This document shows positions 8,408 to 16,779 of a stretch of DNA of 64,000 nucleotides, in pieces. A program made the translations under genes and the position numbers. This DNA comes from an uncultured Granulosicoccaceae bacterium (GTDB lineage: Bacteria > Pseudomonadota > Gammaproteobacteria > Granulosicoccales > Granulosicoccaceae). Within the stretch, counting starts at the first letter, position 1. Every line of letters starts with the position of its first letter. The stretch is taken from positions 1 through 64,000 of the forward strand of contig CALKXD010000003.1 in assembly GCA_938003855.1 (NCBI GenBank), read 5' to 3'. The notes below the pieces were generated by a model that did not search any database, was not told where the DNA came from, and saw only the letters and a program-made list of their open reading frames with translations.

Positions 8408-10750
8408 CTATATCGGCGGATCAAAAGCCGTTACCGGTGGGGCTTCGCCGGGCCATTTTTCTATGGCCACCAGCGCACTGTGCGAGGCTGGCCCCTGCGA
8501 TAACTGTGAGCTGCGGCGGTCGTGCGTGAGTACGTTGGGATTGCCATGTAAGTCGAGTGGTTTGTGGCCCGATTTATCGCCTGTGAGTGGTGTATGTTGC
8601 GGGTTGTACCAGGCACCGGTCCATAAAAACACCACGTCTTTTCTGACACTATCGGTTACTAGCGCACCGGCCAGGCACGCGCCTCTGTCGTTAAAAACTC
8701 TGACTATATCGCCGTCGTTAATTCTGTATTGGGCGGCATTGTCCGGGTGAATCAGTATTGGCTCGCGTCCCTGTATTTTACGGCTTTGGCTAAAACCCCC
8801 CTGATCCCACTGGCTGTGCAGCCGGGTTTCCGGCTGACCTGAAATAAGATGCAGCGGCCAGCGCTTTGCGGTTTCTGATCCGAGCCATTCCTGCGGCGGC
8901 AACCAACTCGCGTGGCCCGGGCAGTCATCGTAGTGGTAGCTGGCAATTTGCTTTGAATACAGCTCTATTCTGCCACTGGGGGTACTTAGCGAGTGCGTTA
9001 CGGGGTCGCTGCGAAATTCGGACAGGAAAGTCTGATCCGGTGACGGATCGGGGAACTCGATGATGTCGCCGTCGAGAAAAGCCTGCCACGCGGGCAGAGT
9101 GATGCCGGCTTCGGCTGCCGCCGGTTTCATGTCCTGCCACATTGACTGCAGCCACTCATCACTGGTTTTATTGTCGGTGAATTTGTCGGCAAAATTCAAT
9201 CGTTCGGCCAACGCTGCGTAGGTTTCGAATTCATCTCTGGCGTCACCGACCGGCGCAATGGCCTGCGGCATTGGAATCAGGGCGGTGTCTTGTGTGCCCG
9301 CGCCAAAGTCGGTTCGTTCCAGATTCGAGGTGGCTGGCAGAACAATGTCGGCGTGACGCGCTGTCGCAGTCCAGTTGATTTCATTGACGATAATAGTGTC
9401 CGGGGTTTGAAAGGCGTCAACCAGCCGGTTTAGATCCTGGTGGTGATGAAAGGGATTGCCACCGGCCCACCACATCAGTCGGGCTGTGGGGTAGCGGCGT
9501 TGCTCGCCGTTGTATTGGTAGGGCTGTCCGGGGTTGAGCAGCATGTCGGCGATAGCGGCGACAGGAATATAATCGGTCACCGGGTTTTCACCCTGCGGCA
9601 GAGAAGACCACCGCATTGGCCGGTCGCTGGTGCCGATGGCCGCATCAGCCCCATAGCCTATCCCGTAGCCACAGCCGGGTTGACCGATCTGACCGAGCAT
9701 AGCGGCAAGAGTTACCGTCATCCACAGTGGTTGCTCACCGGATTCTGCGCGTTGCAAACCTACCGCTGTACAAATCAGGGTGCGCTTGGCTGCCATGCGC
9801 CTTGCCAGTTGCACAATGGTTTGCGCGTCAATGCCGGACTGGCTGGCGGCCCACTGCGCATCTTTAACAGTGCCGTCGGCGCCACCAAGCAAATAGTCTT
9901 TTATCTGGGTGTATCCGGTGGTATGGCTTTGCAGGAATTGCAGATCGCACAGGTTTTCGTTAATCAGTGTGTGCGCCAGTCCCATCATGACGGCGGTGTC
10001 TGACCCGGGTATCGGTGGCAGCCAGCGCGCATTGAGGCTGGCGACTGCGTCGTCCTGCAGCGGGCTCAGATTTACAAACTCCACCCCGGCATCGGCGCAG
10101 GCTTGCATGTCGTCACGCAGCCGGTGTCTCGCCAGGCCACCACCGCCGACTTGTGCACTGCGGATTGATACGCCGCCAAACATCACTACCAGTTCGGTGT
10201 GTCTGGCGACTACCGTCCAGCGGGTTGCGTCTTTAATGTTCTGTCGATAGTTCCCGACTATATACGGCATCAGTACCAGTGCTGCGTTGTAGCTGTAATT
10301 GCCTTCGCTGCGCACAAAACCGCCGGCACAGTTAAGAAAGCGTTTTAGCTGGCTTTGCGCATGATGAAAACGTCCGGCACTGGCCCAGCCATAGGAGCCT
10401 GCGAATATCCCTTCATTGCCATAGGTGTCGATGGTGTGCTGTAGTTTCTCCGCGACCAGGTCGAGCGCGGTATCCCAGGAGACTTCGATAAACGACTCGC
10501 TGCCGCGTGCTTTAGTGTGGGGTGCCTGGCTGTTTTGCAGGTAGCTTTCGCGGATCGCCGGTTTGCGGATGCGGGCACTGCCAGTGACGCCGTCGACGTA
10601 GTTGGTATTGATCTGTGAAGGGTCGGCATCGAGCGGGTGTCCGTCGACGCGGGTTACCCGGCCATTATCGGTGGTGATCAGGCCGGCCCCCCAGTGACTA
10701 GAGGTCACGGTGGTTTTCGGGCTGTTGTTGTGGGTTTTTTTGTCAGGCAT
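8408..10750 (-). CDS. bisC: molybdopterin oxidoreductase, biotin sulfoxide reductase-like (BisC)
   Basis: A 780-aa molybdoenzyme of the DMSO-reductase superfamily that reduces S- or N-oxides. It starts with SSHWGAGL as in BisC. The molybdenum ligand is the Ser of the GSYGWASAG motif (about residue 118). It carries the VTLAAMLGQIG and WWAGGNPFHHHQD cofactor segments and a C-terminal molydopterin dinucleotide-binding domain (from about 630) ending in VTAFDPP. Length and end-to-end pattern match BisC. There is no twin-arginine signal and no iron-sulfur CxxC cluster at the N-terminus, so it should act in the cytoplasm, scavenging biotin sulfoxide or repairing methionine sulfoxide. No partner subunit is adjacent. 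A TMAO/DMSO-reductase role is the main alternative. Confidence 0.85.
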   Translation of the reverse strand: MPDKKTHNNSPKTTVTSSHWGAGLITTDNGRVTRVDGHPLDADPSQINTNYVDGVTGSARIRKPAIRESYLQNSQAPHTKARGSESFIEVSWDTALDLVAEKLQHTIDTYGNEGIFAGSYGWASAGRFHHAQSQLKRFLNCAGGFVRSEGNYSYNAALVLMPYIVGNYRQNIKDATRWTVVARHTELVVMFGGVSIRSAQVGGGGLARHRLRDDMQACADAGVEFVNLSPLQDDAVASLNARWLPPIPGSDTAVMMGLAHTLINENLCDLQFLQSHTTGYTQIKDYLLGGADGTVKDAQWAASQSGIDAQTIVQLARRMAAKRTLICTAVGLQRAESGEQPLWMTVTLAAMLGQIGQPGCGYGIGYGADAAIGTSDRPMRWSSLPQGENPVTDYIPVAAIADMLLNPGQPYQYNGEQRRYPTARLMWWAGGNPFHHHQDLNRLVDAFQTPDTIIVNEINWTATARHADIVLPATSNLERTDFGAGTQDTALIPMPQAIAPVGDARDEFETYAALAERLNFADKFTDNKTSDEWLQSMWQDMKPAAAEAGITLPAWQAFLDGDIIEFPDPSPDQTFLSEFRSDPVTHSLSTPSGRIELYSKQIASYHYDDCPGHASWLPPQEWLGSETAKRWPLHLISGQPETRLHSQWDQGGFSQSRKIQGREPILIHPDNAAQYRINDGDIVRVFNDRGACLAGALVTDSVRKDVVFLWTGAWYNPQHTPLTGDKSGHKPLDLHGNPNVLTHDRRSSQLSQGPASHSALVAIEKWPGEAPPVTAFDPPI

Positions 10751-10924
10751 GGTCGTCGGTTGGCGTGGGTCTTATCAGGGTGTTTACGCTGTTGTGGTAG
10801 CTGGTGCAAATTATTCTGTGTCGCACTTGGTGGCGTAAGGTTTTGCGTTACAGTCCGCGGTGTGTCGTTGACGCGTGCCAGGGTCTGCGATTTTTTGCAG
10901 GTGCGTTCTGTGGGGGTTAACAGT

Positions 10925-10937
10925 TTGCCTGAGGCAA
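10925..10937. promoter_or_regulatory. palindrome over a possible -35 upstream of the Nudix gene
   Basis: TTGCC-TGA-GGCAA is a perfect inverted repeat. A TATAGT lies 19 bases after the TTGCCT and about 20 bases before the Nudix start. Together they could be a promoter with an operator, but the spacer is longer than ideal. Confidence 0.3.
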
Positions 10938-10974
10938 CAGGGTAAGTACTATAGTTGTTTGACCGGGGAGTATC

Positions 10975-11403
10975 GTGGTGGTGGCAAAAAACAAACAGCA
11001 GCGGGTGTCGGCCTATGGCTTGGTCACCGACGCCGATAGAATATTACTTTGCCGGATATCACCGGTACTGCCGCGATGGGTCGGTCAGTGGACGCTGCCT
11101 GGCGGCGGCGTTGATTTTGGTGAGCATCCTGAGGACGCCCTGGTTCGCGAGGTAGAGGAAGAAACCGGTCTGTATGTCTCTGCCGGTGCGATTGAGACCG
11201 TCGATTCAATATTTGATCAATCCGGTGACGAACCGTTTCACGGCATCCGTCTGATTTACCGCGCACAGCAGGTTGGTGGACATCTGCGTGATGAAGCCGA
11301 CGGTACAACGGATCGCGCCTGCTGGTGGCGCAGAAATGAACTGGCCACACTGGCGTTGGTTGACATCGCACAAGCGGGTGTCGGGATTGCCTTTGCGGGC
11401 TAA
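10975..11403 (+). CDS. Nudix hydrolase
   Basis: A 142-aa pyrophosphohydrolase. The complete Nudix box GX5EX7REUXEEXGU is present from the GGG at about residue 43 to GLY at about 65, including the metal-binding REVEEETG. Family members cleave nucleoside diphosphates linked to another moiety; an ADP-ribose- or MutT-like substrate is possible but cannot be chosen. The start lies in a run of three GTG codons. The first (10975) follows GGGGAG by only four bases and the second by seven, so initiation could be at either. It stands alone, divergent from the bisC-like gene. Confidence 0.92.
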   Translation: MVVAKNKQQRVSAYGLVTDADRILLCRISPVLPRWVGQWTLPGGGVDFGEHPEDALVREVEEETGLYVSAGAIETVDSIFDQSGDEPFHGIRLIYRAQQVGGHLRDEADGTTDRACWWRRNELATLALVDIAQAGVGIAFAG

Positions 11404-11739
11404 CCCGAAAATGCGGTTGTCGCGCTGGAATCACGTTGTCAGCGCATCAGCCCGCTGGCGTGCCGGACTCCTGAAGGGGGCGGCGACAGGCCGTTTGGCG
11501 GCGCTTCACAGTCAGGGGGTTTCGATACATACTGTGGGGGCGGATAGCCACTTGCAGTGGTTGGTACTGTTACGCCACTGCATAGAGCAACCCGCAAACT
11601 TACATCAGCCCGTGGCGGTAGTCAGCGTGAGGCATTAACGTGCCTGTATGACCGTAACGCCAGGCGGATTCAGGGGCAGTATCGGTCCATTGACTGGTGG
11701 CCTCAGATCTCTGCAAACCAAACTCCAGGGAACTCAACC
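11404..11739. other. intergenic region
   Basis: About 335 bases between the Nudix gene and the secreted lectin-like gene. An open frame runs into the latter from 11557, but its first 61 codons precede the signal peptide and are not protein-like. No further gene seen. Confidence 0.4.
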
Positions 11740-12276
11740 ATGTATCGATGCAAATTTACATTCATAACGCTGGCGGTCTTTGTGGTGCTGGCAGCACCCG
11801 CCGCACTGCGTGCAGAGCCTCCGCAGATTCAAACCGAAGGAGCGGTGATTTATCTGGCCGACAACCTAAACGAAGAAGCTAAGCTCGGCTGGTGCATCGA
11901 TACCAGGGGCAGGGGCTTTAGCGAGTGGCTGCATGCTCACTCGTGCAAACCGTCGGGCGGCGATACCCAGTTTTTGTTTGACAGTGATCGTGGTGCAATA
12001 GAGTCAGTGGCGTTTCGTGGTAAGTGCATGACACTCAACGATCCGACCAGCGCCAACATTCCATTTGGCTTGCTCGATTGCCGCGATGATGATCTGGCAC
12101 AGCAGTTTGTCTACGATCAAAAAAGCATGGAGATTCGCCTGCAAAGTGATGTGTCCCGGTGTGTGACGGTGGCAGAAACAATCACCAAAGCCGGCCCGTT
12201 TCAATCGCGGGCGTTGGTGTTAGCAGCCTGTGCTGATCTGGCCGCGGGCTTCCGCCAATGGGTGGTGCGTCCGTAG
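11740..12276 (+). CDS. secreted ricin-B-like (beta-trefoil) protein
   Basis: A 178-aa exported protein. A signal peptide ends near ALRAEP (residue 24). The rest shows spaced Cys pairs (GWCID, SCKP, GKCMT, LDCRD, SRCVTV, AACAD) and the QQF / RQW positions expected of a three-fold beta-trefoil carbohydrate-binding domain. The trefoil call is from pattern only; the repeats are diverged. The ATG at 11740 is used because the signal peptide begins there, although the frame is open further upstream. It converges on the secreted protein gene at 12296, with a 19-base gap. Confidence 0.6.
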   Translation: MYRCKFTFITLAVFVVLAAPAALRAEPPQIQTEGAVIYLADNLNEEAKLGWCIDTRGRGFSEWLHAHSCKPSGGDTQFLFDSDRGAIESVAFRGKCMTLNDPTSANIPFGLLDCRDDDLAQQFVYDQKSMEIRLQSDVSRCVTVAETITKAGPFQSRALVLAACADLAAGFRQWVVRP

Positions 12277-12295
12277 CCGGCTCAGGCGTTGCTAT

Positions 12296-12817
12296 TTACA
12301 GGCATTGCGGTGCGGGCAGACGCAGCTTGCCGGTATTGTCAAACGCGCCGTTGAAGTCCGGGTTGTTTGCACTCTCAACAGTAACAGTACCGCCGCTGAT
12401 TTCGGCGCCACTGACCCGGATCATACCCAGTTCACTGACGGTCAGGGTGTCGTCGACATCGATTGTAAAGCTGGCCGATGCGGAGGGTTGCAGATTTCGA
12501 ACAACGATTGATAGCCTGTTGGCGCCATCATCGACGCCGGCTGACAGCAATGACAGCTCGCCACTTCGGATCTGAAATGGCTGAAAGACTTCAACCCCGG
12601 CACCGGTGGCCGTCGTGTCGAAGATCAAGCCGCCGGCACTGGCTGCCAGATCGATCGTCAGGGTGAATTCGGCCAGAGTGCACTCACTTTGGTTGGTGAC
12701 TGAAAACCAGTCTTTGGGCGCGCTCTCGACGAAGCGGATGTCGAGGCTGGCTGAAGCCTGCTGACAAAGAACGAGCAGAGCGGCGGCGATTGGCAGCAGG
12801 GGTAATTTGCGTTTCAT
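12296..12817 (-). CDS. secreted protein resembling 'aggregation factor core' family
   Basis: A 173-aa exported protein with a signal peptide (cleaved near ASAS, about residue 24). The mature part is beta-rich, with one N-terminal Cys (SECTL) and one near the end (PQCL). The run VRFVESAPKDWFSVTN-like start (here IRFVESAPKDWF), GLIFDTTATGAGVEVFQPF and IDVDDT recalls small bacterial proteins annotated as 'aggregation factor core'. That likeness is from memory and the function is unknown; calcium binding or surface attachment is only suggested by the name. ATG at 12817 is preferred over TTG at 12829. Confidence 0.6.
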   Translation of the reverse strand: MKRKLPLLPIAAALLVLCQQASASLDIRFVESAPKDWFSVTNQSECTLAEFTLTIDLAASAGGLIFDTTATGAGVEVFQPFQIRSGELSLLSAGVDDGANRLSIVVRNLQPSASASFTIDVDDTLTVSELGMIRVSGAEISGGTVTVESANNPDFNGAFDNTGKLRLPAPQCL

Positions 12818-13013
12818 GGTAAAATCCAAGTGGCTTAAAGTGACTACGGCATACTCGCACTTGCGGATTAGTCGCTCAGCGGTGAATGGATATTGGCTGT
12901 GGCCTTTGGCTGTTAACGGTCACTTATAAAACAGCCTTTTTCTGTCGCTTGTTGGCGGACAATGGGGTGGTTACACTGCGGGTTCAGCCAATAACGCAGG
13001 TCTTGCGCACTGT

Positions 13014-14045
13014 ATGAAAACTGTCTGCAGTTCTTTGCATCGAAAGCACTTTCCCACTGGTGAGTTGGCCGGGGGCGTGTTAGTTCGTCCCTACGAATGT
13101 CCGGAGCGCTGGGACTACATAGTGTCATCGCTGAAAAACAGCGGACATCACGCGTTGATTGAGCCGGATACACTCGATTTAACCTTGGTGAAGAAAGTTC
13201 ACACAGAAGCGTTTATTGACTTTTTGCAGGTGGCCTGGTCGCAGTGGGCAGAACTGGGGCTGGCAGGTGAGGCGATACCCACGGTGTTTCCGGCCAGGCG
13301 CATGCAGCAACGCGAACCGACCCATATCGATGGCAGGCTTGGCTATTATGCTATGGCGATTGAAACGGCGATTACCTCGGGTACCTGGCAGGCGGCAGTC
13401 AGCAGCGCTGCGTGTGCAGTAACAGCGCAGAAGCTTGTAACAGGCGGAGAGTCGATGGCTTTTTCGCTTTGTCGACCACCGGGGCATCATGCCGCCAGTG
13501 ATCTCTATGGCGGCTATTGCTTTTTGAACAATGCCGCCATAGCCGCGCAGGGGTTTCTCGATGATGGTGCCAGTCGCGTTGCCATTGTTGATGTGGATTT
13601 TCATCATGGCAATGGCACTCAGGATATATTTTATCAGCGCGATGATGTGCTGTTTATCTCCCTGCACGGTGAGCCGCAGCAAGCGTTTCCGCATTTTCTA
13701 GGTTATGCGGACGAGACCGGTGAAGGCGTTGGCGACGGCTACAATATAAACTACCCGATGTCGCCGGGCACCGGGTATTCACAATGGCGCGACGCATTGC
13801 GGCACGCACTGGATAACGTGCAGAAGTACGCACCCGATGCGCTGGTGGTGTCTCTTGGAGTCGACACCTTCGAAAAAGATCCAATCAGTTTTTTTAAACT
13901 TAAGAGTGATGACTTCACCGACTATGGGGCGATGATGGCCGGACTCGCTCTGCCAACCCTGTTTGTTATGGAGGGGGGCTATGCGGTTGAGGAAATCGGT
14001 GTTAATACCGTAAACGTACTCGATGGCTACCTGGCGGCCCGCTGA
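13014..14045 (+). CDS. histone deacetylase-family protein, acetylpolyamine amidohydrolase-like
   Basis: A 343-aa zinc amidohydrolase of the HDAC superfamily that removes acetyl groups from polyamines or related amides. It shows the RPPGHHA motif (residues 156-162, with the catalytic His pair), DVDFHHGNGTQ (zinc Asp and His), SLGVDTFEKDP (third zinc ligand) and the final EGGY loop. The N-terminal ECPERWDYI segment and length agree with bacterial acetylpolyamine aminohydrolases. No ribosome site is obvious before the ATG. It stands alone, though downstream amine-utilisation genes (14.9-22.9 kb) make a role in amine catabolism reasonable. Confidence 0.9.
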   Translation: MKTVCSSLHRKHFPTGELAGGVLVRPYECPERWDYIVSSLKNSGHHALIEPDTLDLTLVKKVHTEAFIDFLQVAWSQWAELGLAGEAIPTVFPARRMQQREPTHIDGRLGYYAMAIETAITSGTWQAAVSSAACAVTAQKLVTGGESMAFSLCRPPGHHAASDLYGGYCFLNNAAIAAQGFLDDGASRVAIVDVDFHHGNGTQDIFYQRDDVLFISLHGEPQQAFPHFLGYADETGEGVGDGYNINYPMSPGTGYSQWRDALRHALDNVQKYAPDALVVSLGVDTFEKDPISFFKLKSDDFTDYGAMMAGLALPTLFVMEGGYAVEEIGVNTVNVLDGYLAAR

Positions 14046-14225
14046 TCTTTTGTCAAAAACGCCGCACTGTTGGTTGCTGTGACTCTATTGCCGTTGCAGT
14101 AATAGAGGTTTCCTTTACGTGATGGCTGGCGGCATTCAGCGTGACAGTCGGGATTGATTGTCTGACGTTAACCTGCAAAGTAAAAATCAGCCGTGCAGGG
14201 CGGCGTTACCGGCTATACTGCGCGG

Positions 14226-14780
14226 ATGATATTTTCAAAAATTGCCAGATCGATCCTGCACAGTAAGGGCTGGAATGTGGTTGGAGACTACCCGACCCAT
14301 TTAAACAAGCTTGTGCTGGTTGCCGCGCCGCATACCTCGAACTGGGACTTTCCGCTTGGCGTGCTGGTGCGTGCAGCGATCAATGAGGATATCAAGTTTG
14401 TTGGCAAGGATACGTTGTTTAAGCCACCGTTAGGTTGGTTGCTCACGGCGATGGGCGGGGTCGGTGTTGACCGATCAAAGTCGAACAATTTTGTCGATGC
14501 GGTCGTGGATGAGTTTTCGCGCCGCGACAAATTTGCGATTTTATTTGCCGCAGAGGGGTCAAGAAGCAAGGTAGAAAATTTCAAAACCGGTTTCTATTAT
14601 ATTGCCAGTAAATCCCGCGTGCCGATCCTGCCCACTGTACTGAATTACAAGACCAGAGAATTCAGCTTCCGTGAACCGTTCTACCCGACAGAGGACGCAG
14701 CCGGGGATATCGCTGCCATTGAAGCGATGTTTGCCGGCGTTCAGGGGCGGCGGCCCGAACTCGGGTTTCGCTGCGACTAG
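14226..14780 (+). CDS. PlsC-like glycerolipid acyltransferase
   Basis: A 184-aa acyltransferase of the lysophosphatidic-acid acyltransferase superfamily. The family HX4D motif appears as HTSNWD (about residues 37-42), and the second block as AAEGSRSK (about 115-122). The short length and the GGVGVDRSKS segment fit the group of small 1-acylglycerol-3-phosphate acyltransferase-like proteins found singly in proteobacteria. It should act at the inner face of the membrane. The ATG at 14226 is chosen; an in-frame start at 14193 would add eleven unlikely residues. Confidence 0.85.
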   Translation: MIFSKIARSILHSKGWNVVGDYPTHLNKLVLVAAPHTSNWDFPLGVLVRAAINEDIKFVGKDTLFKPPLGWLLTAMGGVGVDRSKSNNFVDAVVDEFSRRDKFAILFAAEGSRSKVENFKTGFYYIASKSRVPILPTVLNYKTREFSFREPFYPTEDAAGDIAAIEAMFAGVQGRRPELGFRCD

Positions 14781-14952
14781 CCGGTGGCATCTATAAAGCA
14801 CGCAACCTTGTAGTAGTCGCCATGTGAATACCGCTGTTTGCTTCTGTAGTGACCGACCAGTGACCTAGCGCCAGCGCTGCCGAAGCGCTTATTCGGTTGT
14901 ATTCTACAATGGTCGGGGGCACACTGATAACAGGTGCATGCAGGCAGACCCG

Positions 14953-16494
14953 ATGACCATAAAAAAGCAATCAGTACGGACCCGACGCAGGGCCGGACGT
15001 ACCGGTCGCTCACAGAATCAACAGACGCGTTCGGCCTATATTAATCGGCAGATTGCACCGATAAATATACTGTCAGAAGAGGGGCTCGAAACTATCGAGC
15101 ACAACGCTGACTATATCCTGCAGGACACCGGCATGGAGTTCCACGACGACCCCGCTCTGCTGGAGGTTTTTCGACAGGCAGGCTGTGATGTCTCCGGTGT
15201 GCGGGTTCGCTTTGAGCCGGGCTTCTGTCGTAACACGATACAGGCAACTGCCCCGCGATCTTTCCTGCAGCACGCACGTAACCCGGCTAATACGGTAAAA
15301 CTCGGTGGCGATGCTACCGTGCTGTGCCCGTCGTGGGGGCCGCCGTTTGTGCATGATCTTGATCAGGGCAGGCGCTACGCCACCCATGATGACTTCATCC
15401 GCCTGGTCAAGTTACATCAGACGCTGCCGTGGTTGCATCACTCCGGTGGCGTCGTTTGCGAGCCGGTTGATCTGCCCGCCAACAAGCGCCACCTCGATAT
15501 GCTGTACGCTCACATACGCTGGTCAGACCGTGCCTTTATGGGGGCGTTTATAGGGGCGGAGCGTGCCGGTCACGCGCTCGATATGGCGCGGATCGTTTTT
15601 GGTGAATCATTCCTAGCCAGCAATGCCGTTTTATATTGTGTGTCAAATACCAACGCGCCACTGGTGATGGACGGCAATATGTCGGGCGCTCTGAAAACCT
15701 ATGCCAGAGCGGGTCAGCCGGTCGCCTGTACGCCGTGGGTACTGACCGGTGCCATGAGTCCGTGTACGGTGGCGGGCACGCTGGCGCAGGTGCTGGCCGA
15801 GGCACTGGCCTGTCTGACGCTGGTGCAGCTGATAAACCCCGGAGCCCCCTGTCTGATGGGTAGCTTTGCATCGACCATGTCTATGCAGACGGGGGCGCCT
15901 ACTTTTGGCTCGCCGGAGGCCGGCCAGATGGTGCTTGCCGCCGGCCAACTGGCTAGACGACTCGGTGTACCGCTGCATACCGTTGGTACGCTGTCGGCGT
16001 CTAAGGTACCCGATGCGCAGAGTCAGCAGGAAGCCACCTGGGGGTTGCTGATGTCTCTGTTTGGCGGTGCCAATCTGGTCAACCACGCGACCGGCTGGCT
16101 GGAGGGCGGGCTGGTGACAAGCTTCGAGAAAACCATTATCGACGCCGACTTGTGCGGCAAGCTGGCGCGCTTTTTTGAGGGTATCGATCTCAGCGAAAAC
16201 TCTCAGGCGATGGATGCCATCGCCAGTACCGGGCCCGGTCAGCATTTTCTGGGGGCCGAGCATACGCAGATGAACTTCCTGAGCGCGTTGTTTCGACCAC
16301 AGGCCGCAGATAATAATTCCTTTGAGCAGTGGCAGGCCGACGGTGCGCAGGATACTGCGCAGCGCGCTAATACGCTATGGAAAAAGCACTTGCAGGACTA
16401 CCGGGATCCGGGGCTCGACGCCGACATTGACGATGCCCTGCAAGCTTATATAGCGGCACGCAAAGCAGAAAAACCTGACGTCAATTATTATTGA
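14953..16494 (+). CDS. MttB-family (trimethylamine methyltransferase-like) protein, non-pyrrolysine
   Basis: A 513-aa TIM-barrel methyltransferase of the MttB superfamily. No in-frame UAG occurs, so it is of the type that lacks pyrrolysine, whose studied members demethylate quaternary amines such as glycine betaine, proline betaine or carnitine. Characteristic blocks include ILSEEGLETIEHNADYIL, DTGMEF and the central CVSNTNAPLVMD and TGAMSP segments. The N-terminus is basic (RTRRRAGRTGR). Starts at 14938 and 14953 are both possible; the second has GCAGG eight bases upstream. It is followed by two demethylating dehydrogenases and an aminotransferase. Studied MttB-type enzymes pass the methyl group to a corrinoid protein, and none is in the window. 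Confidence 0.88.
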   Translation: MTIKKQSVRTRRRAGRTGRSQNQQTRSAYINRQIAPINILSEEGLETIEHNADYILQDTGMEFHDDPALLEVFRQAGCDVSGVRVRFEPGFCRNTIQATAPRSFLQHARNPANTVKLGGDATVLCPSWGPPFVHDLDQGRRYATHDDFIRLVKLHQTLPWLHHSGGVVCEPVDLPANKRHLDMLYAHIRWSDRAFMGAFIGAERAGHALDMARIVFGESFLASNAVLYCVSNTNAPLVMDGNMSGALKTYARAGQPVACTPWVLTGAMSPCTVAGTLAQVLAEALACLTLVQLINPGAPCLMGSFASTMSMQTGAPTFGSPEAGQMVLAAGQLARRLGVPLHTVGTLSASKVPDAQSQQEATWGLLMSLFGGANLVNHATGWLEGGLVTSFEKTIIDADLCGKLARFFEGIDLSENSQAMDAIASTGPGQHFLGAEHTQMNFLSALFRPQAADNNSFEQWQADGAQDTAQRANTLWKKHLQDYRDPGLDADIDDALQAYIAARKAEKPDVNYY

Positions 16495-16514
16495 TTCGGT
16501 GGCTGTAGCCAGTC

Positions 16515-16536
16515 GTGTTGAGCGCCGCTCAAACAC
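16515..16536. terminator. hairpin after the MttB-family gene
   Basis: TTGAGC-GCC-GCTCAA (16518-16532), extended by GTG/CAC after one bulged A, lies 20 bases past the stop. There is no T-run, so this may end or stabilise transcripts. A second hairpin, GGCTGC-ATT-GCAGCC (16637-16651), lies farther into the same 285-base gap. Confidence 0.35.
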
Positions 16537-16779
16537 GCAGCTGTGTAGTATTTGAAACTTTGCTCTGTGGCTTATTGATCCAGTACACTGCAACACACAT
16601 TGTGATGTAGCAGCAGATAACTGTGTTGTCCGGCCTGGCTGCATTGCAGCCGGTGTTATAGTGTTTCCGTTAATCATTACCTGCGCAGGGTGACGTGTTG
16701 GTGCAGTGGCGGGCACAACAATCCAGTGTCTTTTTTATCGTGACTTCAGTAGTACCTGTCTATAGAGAGGAGCCATAGT

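Noticed and set aside
14953-16494. Pyrrolysine-containing MttB
   Set aside because: The frame is continuous with no in-frame TAG, so it belongs to the non-pyrrolysine group.
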